The position numbers and the translations under genes are program-made. A stretch of DNA of 41,789 nucleotides, taken from assembly GCA_910579845.1 (NCBI GenBank), contig CAJTWL010000019.1, positions 1 to 41,789 of the forward strand, written 5' to 3'. This stretch comes from an uncultured Muribaculaceae bacterium (GTDB lineage: Bacteria > Bacteroidota > Bacteroidia > Bacteroidales > Muribaculaceae). Position 1 is the stretch's first letter. Each line of letters opens with the position of its first letter. Under the pieces are notes generated by a model. The model had not been told where the DNA came from and ran no database searches. It worked only from the letters and a program-made list of their open reading frames with translations. Positions 1 through 6,658 of this stretch are shown here, one piece after another.

Positions 1-197
1 GGGCAATGGGGAGATGTCTCGTTCACCTCACTTTGAGGCGAATAAAGGAACCCTACTGTACTTCAGGTTACGCAGCGAGAGCGTAATTGTTATTTTCGCC
101 AATTATAGCTCGACGCTTTTGTTATTATAGAGCTTAAACGCCAAAGCTCTGCATGCTTACCTACCGCTTCTACACGCTGTCAAAGCCAGTTACCCCC
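1..197 (-). ncRNA. ssrA: tmRNA (transfer-messenger RNA), 5' part
   Basis: Rescues stalled ribosomes by acting first as tRNA-Ala and then as a short mRNA. Read on the minus strand, the region opens with GGGGGTAACTGGCTTTGACA, the typical bacterial tmRNA 5' end. It contains a short reading frame at 100-68 encoding GENNNYALAA and then TAA, a proteolysis tag of the Bacteroidota type (family tags end NYALAA). A small CCTCA/TGAGG hairpin, expected of the pseudoknot region, follows the tag. The 3' half, including the tRNA-like acceptor end, lies outside the window. The exact 5' nucleotide is inferred from the GGGG start. Confidence 0.93.
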
Positions 198-229
198 GTA
201 GTTACGGTTCTCCTTAATGTAAAGGACTA

Positions 230-237
230 CAAATGTA
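230..237 (-). promoter_or_regulatory. -7 box for tmRNA
   Basis: TACATTTG on the minus strand fits the Bacteroidota TAnnTTTG -7 consensus and lies about 33 bases before the mature tmRNA 5' end. No clean TTTG is found 19-20 bases further upstream. The upstream part of the promoter overlaps the hairpin at 240-281. Confidence 0.5.
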
Positions 238-239
238 AC

Positions 240-281
240 AAAAAAATATGAATCAAGGATTAACTTGACCCATATTTTTTT
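240..281 (-). terminator. Hairpin terminator after glnS
   Basis: Nested inverted repeat: AAAAAAATATG pairs with CATATTTTTTT, and inside it TCAAG (253-257) pairs with CTTGA (264-268) around a six-base loop. T-runs occur on both strands, so it could act in either direction. It sits 45 bases past the glnS stop and directly before the tmRNA promoter, and would insulate tmRNA from glnS read-through. Confidence 0.65.
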
Positions 282-325
282 GAAAATAATCTTAACAAAG
301 CACTCTTCTTTACAAATGAAGTGAT

Positions 326-2032
326 TTAAACTTTCTTCATCTCTTTTGCCCAGGTATCTTTTAGTCCGATAGTCTTGTTGAACACAGGATGTTCGGGTGT
401 GGAGTCTTTGTCAACCACATAATAACCCAGACGCTGGAATTGGTAATGGTCTCCAGCCTTTATCCTTTCTGCAAGCCATGGCTCAATCTTGGCTTCAGCC
501 TTGACTTTTAGCGAATCGGGATTAAGAAGCTCGCGAAAATCGCCATCTTCAGCACTTGGATTCTCAACGGAGAACAAGCGGTCGTAATCACGAATTTCAG
601 CTGTGGTGGCAGTAGGAACCGAAACCCAGTGCAAAGTTCCTTTTACCTTTCTGTCGCTTCCAGGAAGACCGCTTTTTGTTTCGGGGTCATATGTGGCGTA
701 TATCTCTTCAATTTCACCCGATTCGTTTTTCTTTATGCCGGTACATTTGACTATATACGCACCCTTGAGGCGTACCTCTTTATCAGGGGATAGACGGAAG
801 AATTTTTTCGGAGGATTCTCCATAAAGTCTTCCCGTTCAATCCACAACTCTCTGCTGAACGGCATTTCATGTGTGCCTTCAGCAGGATTCTCTGGATTAT
901 TATCCATAGACATCATCTCTGTTTTGTCTTCAGGATAATTTCTAAGAATGAGTTTTACCGGATTCTGAACCACACTGACGCGTGTTGCAGTCTTGTTGAG
1001 GTCCTCTCTGACAGAGTGTTCAAGAAGCTCGATGTGGTTAAGTGCTTCATATTTGGTATAACCGATTCTGTTTATGAAGTCTTTGATTGACGAAGGTGTG
1101 TATCCTCTTCTTCTAAGCCCTCGGATTGTAGGCATTCGAGGATCGTCCCAGCCACTTACAAGTCCCTCTTTCACAAGCAGGAGAAGCTTGCGTTTGCTCA
1201 TTACGGTATATGTGAGGTTAAGGCGATTGAATTCTATTTGTCTGGGGCAATATGTCTCATCGGCAAGTTCTTTTACGAAGTACTCGTATAAAGGACGGTG
1301 GGGTACGAACTCAAGTGTGCAGATAGAGTGCGTCACGCCCTCGAAATAGTCGCTCTGACCGTGCGCGAAGTCATACATGGGGTATACTTTCCATTTGTCG
1401 CCTGTGCGCCAATGGGGAGTCTTGATTATACGATACATGATCGGGTCGCGGAAGTGCATGTTGTCACTTGCCATATCGATTTTTGCACGCAGTACCATGC
1501 TTCCTTCTTCAAAATCTCCGGCATTCATCTTTTCGAAAAGCTCAAGATTCTCTTCTACCGGACGGTTGCGGTAAGGACTTTCCTGACCGGGAGTAGTGGG
1601 GGTGCCTTTCTGAGCTGCTATCTGTTCGCTTGTCTGCTCGTCTACGTATGCTTTCCCTTCTTTGATAAGACGTATTGCAAGATCGTATAACTGTGGAAAA
1701 TAGTCAGAGGCATAGTACAGGCGATCTTCCCAGTCATATCCGAGCCAATGGATATCCTCCTTTATAGCTTCAACATATTCAGTATCTTCTTTCTGAGGAT
1801 TTGTGTCATCGAAGCGGAGATTGCAGGTCCCTCCGAATTTTTCTGCGGCGCCAAAGTCCATGATAAACGCTTTGGCGTGACCGATGTGGAGGTACCCGTT
1901 AGGTTCGGGCGGAAACCTTGTGTTAAGTCTGCCTCCGTTTTTACCTGCTTCCAGATCTGCTTTGATCTCTTGCTCAATGAAATTCAATCCGCTTTCGTTA
2001 GGATTGGTATCTTCTTGTATTTTTTCTTCCAT
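326..2032 (-). CDS. glnS: Glutaminyl-tRNA synthetase
   Basis: Charges tRNA-Gln with glutamine in the cytoplasm. The 568-residue length matches class I GlnRS. The ATP-binding HIGH motif stands in PPEPNGYLHIGHAK near residues 41-54, and the second signature is VMSKRK near residue 280. The C-terminal third carries the anticodon-binding beta-barrel domains (for example PEDGDFRELLNPDSL-like core). The ATG start is supported by a -7 box about 40 bases upstream. It is apparently monocistronic, with a hairpin terminator on each side. Having GlnRS implies direct charging of Gln-tRNA, though the Gat amidotransferase cannot be excluded from this window. Confidence 0.97.
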   Translation of the reverse strand: MEEKIQEDTNPNESGLNFIEQEIKADLEAGKNGGRLNTRFPPEPNGYLHIGHAKAFIMDFGAAEKFGGTCNLRFDDTNPQKEDTEYVEAIKEDIHWLGYDWEDRLYYASDYFPQLYDLAIRLIKEGKAYVDEQTSEQIAAQKGTPTTPGQESPYRNRPVEENLELFEKMNAGDFEEGSMVLRAKIDMASDNMHFRDPIMYRIIKTPHWRTGDKWKVYPMYDFAHGQSDYFEGVTHSICTLEFVPHRPLYEYFVKELADETYCPRQIEFNRLNLTYTVMSKRKLLLLVKEGLVSGWDDPRMPTIRGLRRRGYTPSSIKDFINRIGYTKYEALNHIELLEHSVREDLNKTATRVSVVQNPVKLILRNYPEDKTEMMSMDNNPENPAEGTHEMPFSRELWIEREDFMENPPKKFFRLSPDKEVRLKGAYIVKCTGIKKNESGEIEEIYATYDPETKSGLPGSDRKVKGTLHWVSVPTATTAEIRDYDRLFSVENPSAEDGDFRELLNPDSLKVKAEAKIEPWLAERIKAGDHYQFQRLGYYVVDKDSTPEHPVFNKTIGLKDTWAKEMKKV

Positions 2033-2073
2033 TTTATGGGATGAAGTTAAAAAGCTTCTAAAAAATTAAAGTG

Positions 2074-2081
2074 CAAAGATA
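2074..2081 (-). promoter_or_regulatory. -7 box for glnS
   Basis: TATCTTTG on the minus strand is an excellent match to TAnnTTTG and would start transcription about 35 bases before the glnS ATG. A TTTG at the -33 position is not evident, because the terminator at 2084-2121 occupies that region. Confidence 0.5.
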
Positions 2082-2083
2082 GC

Positions 2084-2121
2084 AAAAAAGAGGAATCACC
2101 GATAGGAAATTCCTCTTTTTT
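2084..2121. terminator. Bidirectional hairpin terminator upstream of glnS
   Basis: AAAAAAGAGGAAT pairs perfectly with ATTCCTCTTTTTT around a 12-base loop, with A/T tracts on both sides. It would stop minus-strand transcription arriving from the sigma factor gene before the glnS promoter. Confidence 0.75.
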
Positions 2122-2527
2122 ATCAATTCAAATTGAATGTTGCAAAATGTGAATTGGATATAATTCCGTAGGAGTCTGCAAATTGTTTTATAATACTGAG
2201 AGTCGATACTCTCGGAGTAGCTTTTGAATGCGACGTTTTTTGAATTGAGTTAAAGTGGTAATCGTTTGTCATAGGCATTATCTTTTATTGAGGACTTAGA
2301 GAGTGTTTGAATTTAAACCAGATTAAACATTAATAAAGAGAATGAGTATTTTTAATTTCATCACAAATGATCCTTCGGGCGCTTTCCCAAACATTCATCC
2401 GGTCACATAGCCCGCTATGCTCCCTTATGAATTTTTGAAAAATCCCTCCGAAGTCTCTGTTTGTGCTAAAATCATTTAAATTCAAACACTCTCTTATGCC
2501 TATAAAACGTTTAGAAATAGAAAAATA
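2122..2527. other. Non-coding stretch between the sigma gene and glnS
   Basis: No convincing gene. It holds the repeat element at 2298-2494, a small hairpin GAGAGT-CGAT-ACTCTC (2198-2213), and TTGAGTTAAAGTG (2245-2257), a 13-base string that recurs exactly on the other side of the sigma gene at 3168-3180. Confidence 0.6.
2298..2494. repeat. Palindromic repeat element A (about 197 bases)
   Basis: Ends in a perfect 20-base inverted repeat: AGAGAGTGTTTGAATTTAAA at 2298-2317 and its complement at 2475-2494. Inner arms also pair (CACAAA and CTTCGG on the left with TTTGTG and CCGAAG on the right), so the whole unit folds as one long imperfect hairpin. The core is CCGGTCA, then a tight hairpin CATAGC-CC-GCTATG (406-419 of the 2000s), then CCCTCCG. 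It encodes no protein. The size, terminal repeats and shared core with elements B and C suggest a non-autonomous mobile or REP-like repeat. Confidence 0.75.
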
Positions 2528-3118
2528 TTACATAGTGAGTATAATATCTTTTTGCTCGGCAATGCGACGCAGGTTTATAATCGCATAGCGCATGCGTCCG
2601 AGAGCCGTGTTTATACTTACTTTGGTAGTTTCGGCTATCTCTTTGAAACTTAACCCTTGGTAATAGCGCATAATCAGCACTTCTTTCTGTAAAGGGGGAA
2701 GTTCCTCAATAAGAAATTTTACATCCTCCCGAATCTGTTCGGAGATTATCATATCTTCGATTGTATCTTCACACAATTCTTTGCGGTTGAGTACATCAAT
2801 GTCTTCAAGATCAGCAGACTGAAGGTTCTCTGATTTCTCCTGACGATAATAATCAATTATCAGATTGTGTGCAATTCTTGATATCCATGCGGGAAATTTG
2901 CCGTTTTCGGTATATCGTCCCTGACGGATTGTCTGGATTGCCTTGACAAAGGTTTCCTGAAATATGTCATTTGCGATATCCTCGTTCTTGATAATACGGC
3001 GAATATAGTTGAAGATTCGGTCCTGATGCCTGCGCAAGAGCACATCAAAAGCCTGATTGTTGCCTTCAGAATACGCCTTTACCAATTTCTCGTCTGAGAA
3101 ATTAATGATATTTGTCAT
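2528..3118 (-). CDS. RNA polymerase sigma factor, ECF/sigma-70 family
   Basis: Alternative sigma factor of 196 residues that should direct core RNA polymerase to a specific promoter set. Region 2 spans about residues 20-90 (RIFNYIRRIIKNEDIANDIF, then QETFVKA, and a promoter-melting segment ending AHNLIIDYYR). Region 4 lies at about 135-185 with the helix-turn-helix GLSFKEIAETTKVSINTALG. No anti-sigma gene is adjacent. The gene is bracketed by two related repeat elements, and element B falls in its predicted 5' leader. The target regulon cannot be told from sequence. It resembles the SigW/RpoE type common in Bacteroidales. Confidence 0.93.
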   Translation of the reverse strand: MTNIINFSDEKLVKAYSEGNNQAFDVLLRRHQDRIFNYIRRIIKNEDIANDIFQETFVKAIQTIRQGRYTENGKFPAWISRIAHNLIIDYYRQEKSENLQSADLEDIDVLNRKELCEDTIEDMIISEQIREDVKFLIEELPPLQKEVLIMRYYQGLSFKEIAETTKVSINTALGRMRYAIINLRRIAEQKDIILTM

Positions 3119-3231
3119 TGTTTTAATAGGTTAGTTGGGTAATTGTGTTTCGATAGGCGGATCTGTTTTGAGTTAAAGTGTAAGTGTAGGTTTAAATTAT
3201 TATAAAACTTACTTTATTATTGAATATATAT

Positions 3232-3422
3232 TAAGTAAGTAATCAAATTAAAACGATAGTAAGTGTTTTTCTAATCTTTTATACGTAAGACTCGTTCTTT
3301 TCGTCTGTTTTCAGCTTGTCGGTCAGTCGAATATATTAATATTCTCTTTTCCTCCGCACCGAAAACATCTCAAAAAGCACTTCGTTTTATGCATAAATTT
3401 AATCTGATCACTTACTTACTTA
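3232..3422. repeat. Palindromic repeat element B (about 191 bases)
   Basis: Starts TAAGTAAGTAATCAAATTAA and ends with the near-complement of that sequence (TTTAATCTGATCACTTACTT, then ACTTA). The arms TTTATACGTAAGAC and TGTTTTC find partners on the right side, so the unit folds end to end. The core is TCGGTCAGTC, hairpin GAATAT-ATTA-ATATTC (3329-3344), then CCTCCGC. It aligns with element C over most of its length and with element A in the core. Confidence 0.72.
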
Positions 3423-3451
3423 TTTTACCATTTATCCATCCTATTGGTGTG

Positions 3452-3459
3452 CAAAGATA
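3452..3459 (-). promoter_or_regulatory. Candidate -7 box for the sigma gene
   Basis: TATCTTTG on the minus strand, with a weak CTTG about 20 bases upstream. If used, transcription starts near 3445 and the sigma mRNA carries a leader of about 325 bases that includes the whole of element B. Confidence 0.4.
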
Positions 3460-3498
3460 ATACTCCGATTCTCTTAATGCAAGAAAAGGAGTATTATC
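3456..3498 (-). terminator. Inverted repeat after prmA
   Basis: GATAATACTCC (3456-3466) pairs perfectly with GGAGTATTATC (3488-3498) around a 21-base loop, starting 35 bases past the prmA stop. There is no long T-run, so termination strength is uncertain. It overlaps the -7 box just described. Confidence 0.5.
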
Positions 3499-3533
3499 AG
3501 ATGTTAAAGTTTGTTAAACGCACAATAAGTTTA

Positions 3534-4379
3534 TCAGGATCTTTTTAATTTCAAGGCAGTCCAACCTGCTGTAGAGACCAGACGTAGCTCCTCTGTCAAT
3601 CCGTGTATTGCCGCGGCTTTCTCTATAATGTCGATGTCCTTATCATAGAATCCACTAAGAAGCATTGTGCCTGCAGAGTCCAGTGCAGTCGAATATTTGT
3701 CTATATCCTGAAGTATAATATTTCTGTTGATGTTTGCAAATAAAAAATCAGCAGGCTTTAGTGACTTGAGATTATCTGCATCGCCGAGTATTACCTCAAT
3801 CTCCGTATTGTTTAATTTAGTGTGTTCTATTGCATTCAGATAGGCGAACTCATCAATTTCTATGCCGGTAACCTTTGCGGCTCCACGCATTTTTGCAAGA
3901 ATTGCAAGGATGCCTGTGCCTGTACCGACGTCAATTACGCTTTTATTTTCAAGATCCAGACCCAGAATAAGTTGCATCATTTGAGATGTGGTGTCGTGAT
4001 GTCCGGTTCCAAATGCCATTTTGGGGTCGATGACTATATCGTAGCGGGCATTAGGAACATCTTTGTGAAATGTGGAATGCACAACACATTGGTTGCCTAT
4101 TATAATAGGTTTGAAGTAATTCTTCTCCCATTCCGCATTCCAGTCTTCTCCTTCAATGAAAGTGGATTTTATATCAAATCTTACATCCATAGGAAATTCC
4201 GATAAAGCTTCGGATGCGATTTTTTCGGAAATGGCAGATGATTTTATGTATGCTGTAAGACCTTTGTAATCAGGTTCAAAACTTTCAAATCCGGCGTCAG
4301 CAAGAAATGCTGCGGCGAGATCAGTTATGTCTTCATTGCAAGGCACGCAGTCAATGCGCACTGCATTATAATCGTTCAT
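3534..4379 (-). CDS. prmA: Ribosomal protein L11 methyltransferase
   Basis: SAM-dependent enzyme that trimethylates ribosomal protein L11. It is 281 residues long, usual for the family. The N-terminal substrate-recognition domain covers about residues 1-110. MAFGTGHHDT (121-130) is the PrmA signature, and VIDVGTGTGILAILA (148-162) is SAM-binding motif I, followed by the acidic GIEIDEFA. The NPPY-like motif appears as LFANINRNIIL. It is the last gene of a probable minus-strand operon behind the small envelope genes, with 35 bases separating it from the upstream gene. Confidence 0.95.
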   Translation of the reverse strand: MNDYNAVRIDCVPCNEDITDLAAAFLADAGFESFEPDYKGLTAYIKSSAISEKIASEALSEFPMDVRFDIKSTFIEGEDWNAEWEKNYFKPIIIGNQCVVHSTFHKDVPNARYDIVIDPKMAFGTGHHDTTSQMMQLILGLDLENKSVIDVGTGTGILAILAKMRGAAKVTGIEIDEFAYLNAIEHTKLNNTEIEVILGDADNLKSLKPADFLFANINRNIILQDIDKYSTALDSAGTMLLSGFYDKDIDIIEKAAAIHGLTEELRLVSTAGWTALKLKRS

Positions 4380-4414
4380 GAGTAAGTGTCTTAAAAACAG
4401 TAATTATCCGACTG

Positions 4415-4753
4415 TCAGGATTTGCGTCGAAAAAATTTGAATATTTTTTTTCCTGTGCCAAAAAGGGACAAGCCAACTAATGCGTAGTCAAGATAATTTA
4501 GTCCTGAAAGTAGTTTTTTTGTAATCGTTCCTATTTTTGACACTTTTGAGTTACCTTTAGATCCTCCCAAAAAACTTTTTTTTCTGATGCGATCCACTTC
4601 CTGCACTATCTTTGCTTTGCAAAATTCTTTGCGGAGAGCAATCATGGCACGCTGATAATGCAGTTCTTCCATTGAATAGCCCTTGAACTCATCTTTGGGT
4701 TCCTCGGCAGTGGCAAAATTTTTCTCTGCTATTATAATCTCTTTATTTTCCAT
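4415..4753 (-). CDS. Small basic protein of unknown function
   Basis: 112 residues, not recognised. The N-terminal half is acidic to mixed and probably soluble (EEPKDEFKGYSMEELHYQRAM). The C-terminal half is rich in Lys and Gly and carries one mildly hydrophobic stretch (LNYLDYALVGLSLFG) before a basic tail FKFFRRKS, which suggests membrane association. It begins 3 bases after the holin-like gene stops and precedes prmA by 35 bases, so it is very likely co-transcribed and may work with its membrane neighbours. No function is claimed. Confidence 0.8.
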   Translation of the reverse strand: MENKEIIIAEKNFATAEEPKDEFKGYSMEELHYQRAMIALRKEFCKAKIVQEVDRIRKKSFLGGSKGNSKVSKIGTITKKLLSGLNYLDYALVGLSLFGTGKKIFKFFRRKS

Positions 4754-4756
4754 GAA

Positions 4757-5104
4757 TCAGTGCTTTTCAATGAATAAACGGGTTATTAGTCGCGCAATAG
4801 GATTCAGAAGAATTGGTTTCCGTAGCAGGTAGAATAAAATTATAAACACACAAACAATTCCACCTACAGACAAATAGGCAAGCCCAGGGTGCATAAATGT
4901 TTTGAAAACTTCAACAAGGGCAAAAGCGAGCATAAGTAATACCACAATACCAAGCAACAGGCACACCGCACCAATAATAAGTGCTGATATGAGCATGGTG
5001 AGTTTTTCTGCCAAGGTTAGCTTGGCGTATTCTATTTCGAGTTTAACCCATGTTTTTCCCTGAGTGAGAATATCCTTTATCTGCGTGTTGAGGTTCTCCT
5101 TCAT
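4757..5104 (-). CDS. Small membrane protein, holin superfamily III-like (phage_holin_3_6 type)
   Basis: About 115 residues from the ATG at 5104. An upstream in-frame TTG at 5146 would add 14 residues but is less likely. Layout: an amphipathic N-terminal helix (NLNTQIKDILTQGKTWVKLE, IEYAKLTLAEKL), two strongly hydrophobic segments (MLISALIIGAVCLLLGIVVL and AYLSVGGIVCVFIILFYLL), then a short basic tail. This matches the holin-X/PF07332-type family found in many non-phage genomes, often beside YtxH proteins as here. It is a probable envelope-stress or membrane-organising protein and not a lysis holin. Precise function is unknown. Confidence 0.85.
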   Translation of the reverse strand: MKENLNTQIKDILTQGKTWVKLEIEYAKLTLAEKLTMLISALIIGAVCLLLGIVVLLMLAFALVEVFKTFMHPGLAYLSVGGIVCVFIILFYLLRKPILLNPIARLITRLFIEKH

Positions 5105-5187
5105 AATTGAATAAATATACAGAACTGGAATCGTAAAACCGGACAAACTATTCCCTTAAACAGGAAAAAGTTTGTCCGGAACATATT

Positions 5188-5382
5188 TTAGTCTTGTGTA
5201 CCTGAAAGCTCGGCTACAAGAGCGTCAACTTCCGATTCGCTAATTTGTATTCCTTTTTTCTTGAGAATCTTGCAGATTTTGGCGCGTATATCTTCACCTT
5301 TCTCGGGAGCGAAGAGTATAGCGGAGCCAAATCCCACTATGGCGCCGCCTAAAAAGGCTGAAATCAATGTTAGTGCTTTCAT
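5188..5382 (-). CDS. YtxH domain-containing small protein (copy 2)
   Basis: 64 residues. An N-terminal glycine-rich hydrophobic segment (LISAFLGGAIVGFGSAILFA) is followed by the YtxH hallmark APEKGEDIR and a basic/acidic helix ending ESEVDALVAELSG. It is a clear paralog of the adjacent 67-residue protein, which points to tandem duplication. Family members are membrane-anchored and often stress-induced; their biochemical role is not established. It lies 17 bases from copy 1 and in the same operon as the holin-like protein. Confidence 0.88.
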   Translation of the reverse strand: MKALTLISAFLGGAIVGFGSAILFAPEKGEDIRAKICKILKKKGIQISESEVDALVAELSGTQD

Positions 5383-5399
5383 GTTCGGTTATTTAGTTA

Positions 5400-5603
5400 T
5401 TAAATATGATTTTCGATCTGATCTTCGATTTCGTCTACAAGTTCGTCCATTTTATCCTTTTTGAGAACGATACCTTTATCTTTGAGGATCTTGGCAATTC
5501 TTGAACGGGTTTTCTCACCTTTTTCAGGAGCAACGAGCAGACCGACAGCAGCGCCTGCTACAGCACCACCGATAACTGATAAAATAATGTGTAATGGCTT
5601 CAT
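5400..5603 (-). CDS. YtxH domain-containing small protein (copy 1)
   Basis: 67 residues: a hydrophobic segment ILSVIGGAVAGAAVGLLVAP, the motif APEKGEKTRSRI, then a charged helix with an acidic tail (DELVDEIEDQIENHI). It shares layout with the next gene (ILKKKG against ILKDKG, DALVAEL against DELVDEI). It is the first gene of the probable operon running through the holin-like gene, the unknown gene and prmA. No consensus promoter was found in the AT-rich 150 bases upstream. Confidence 0.88.
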   Translation of the reverse strand: MKPLHIILSVIGGAVAGAAVGLLVAPEKGEKTRSRIAKILKDKGIVLKKDKMDELVDEIEDQIENHI

Positions 5604-5757
5604 AATTTTTTATAATTTATAAATGTAGTAAAAATTTCTAATATATATAAATTGTAAATATTTAAAAACTCTTACCACTTGTTTAAGTTAAAATTTTCAA
5701 ATTTCAAAAAGAGACTGCAATATCAGCTCTTTATATAATAACACTGTATCAAGTGCT

Positions 5758-6306
5758 TTAGTTCTTTGCCATTGGAGCTATGCCGCATGCTGAGGCGTAA
5801 GCCATTACTCCATTGGAAGATAATTCCACCGTCTCAAATTCGCCGTTGCTTTTAATCATTTTTACATGATTATCATCTATGAACGTCATGAACGGCACAG
5901 GCTCATTGTTGTTGTCCATTACTGCCCATGTATTTGAGTCTTCCAAAAATTCCAGCCGTGTTTTCTCTCCTGTTGACTGCAAAGTAATGGTATATCCTTT
6001 GCCATCGCAGTCAATCAGATAGCGACCGTGTTCAGTGTCTATGCATTTTGTTGAAGCAGACAGTGGATTGGTTCCGCTCCAGAATTCTATTGCGTTGATT
6101 ACAAGTAAATCACAGGCGGATGCGACTTCATAGACAGGGATAATCCAGAATGCGAAGAAAACGAGCTCGTTCACGAATTTATTGCCTACCTGACGATTCC
6201 ATGAGAGTACGCTTTTTGTCATTTGGAAGGATCCTATGCATGAAGTGAATGTCAATGAAGCTCCGGCCAAAAGGATGGCGGCAACTGCTATTTTAGTTTT
6301 TTTCAT
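5758..6306 (-). CDS. DUF3332 family lipoprotein
   Basis: 182 residues. The signal sequence (MKKTKIAVAAILLAGASLTF) leads to a lipobox-like TSC with Cys23, so it is probably a lipoprotein at the periplasmic side of a membrane. The conserved block of DUF3332 follows: SVLSWNRQVGNKFVNELVFF, AFWIIPVYEVASACDLLVIN, then IEFWSGTNPL. The C-terminal half is a beta-rich domain with alternating charged and aromatic residues. Family function is unknown. It is probably transcribed alone; the 154-base gap to the YtxH operon is AT-rich and featureless. Confidence 0.88.
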   Translation of the reverse strand: MKKTKIAVAAILLAGASLTFTSCIGSFQMTKSVLSWNRQVGNKFVNELVFFAFWIIPVYEVASACDLLVINAIEFWSGTNPLSASTKCIDTEHGRYLIDCDGKGYTITLQSTGEKTRLEFLEDSNTWAVMDNNNEPVPFMTFIDDNHVKMIKSNGEFETVELSSNGVMAYASACGIAPMAKN

Positions 6307-6658
6307 ATTATTTATATATTTACAGACTCATTTAAAAATATGAGTTATATTTTACGAATTTAATAAAATTTTGAGAAACATTCAGAAACTGTTTAAATTT
6401 ATTATAAGAAAAAATTATATATATAAACTCTTTTAGGGATTTTGGTTATTTTTCGGCTTTCCCCACCAAATCTAATCGGTAGGAACAGCCGGATTGCCGT
6501 ATCTTTAACCGTCAAAACCGACTCGGAAAGATCCGCTGATGTTAAGAAAAAAATAAGTCGAGACGATTTTTGTGTTTTATATATATATGATTTATTATCG
6601 ATGAGAATGAATAAATATACAGATAATAATACTTAAATATTCATATGGATCGTATGAA
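6307..6658. other. Non-coding gap with a GC-richer island
   Basis: AT-rich DNA at a divergent junction. It holds a 21-base string starting AGAAACTGTTTAAATTT (6384-6404) that recurs exactly at 41239-41259. The patch at about 6452-6546 is GC-richer than its surroundings and can form a stem, with CGGAT (6490) and CTTT pairing to AAAGATCCG (6527-6535). Open frames there are short and unconvincing. It could be a small RNA, a gene remnant or a dispersed repeat. Confidence 0.4.

Larger units (their letters stand above)
3119..3533. other. Non-coding leader region of the sigma gene
   Basis: No gene seen. It contains the 13-base string shared with 2245-2257, repeat element B (3232-3422), a candidate -7 box (3452-3459) and an 11-base-pair hairpin after prmA (3456-3498). 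Confidence 0.6.

Noticed and set aside
4757..5104. Prophage lysis gene
   Set aside because: No endolysin, spanin or other phage gene nearby; the family is common in non-phage envelope operons with YtxH.
5104..5146. 14-residue N-terminal extension of the holin-like protein
   Set aside because: It depends on a TTG start, and the ATG at 5104 begins a clean amphipathic helix.
6442..6636. 64-codon open frame on the plus strand
   Set aside because: It spans the GC-richer island and then AT-rich DNA, lacks a promoter and a recognisable domain, and runs into the region just before the GNAT gene. More likely chance or part of a non-coding repeat.
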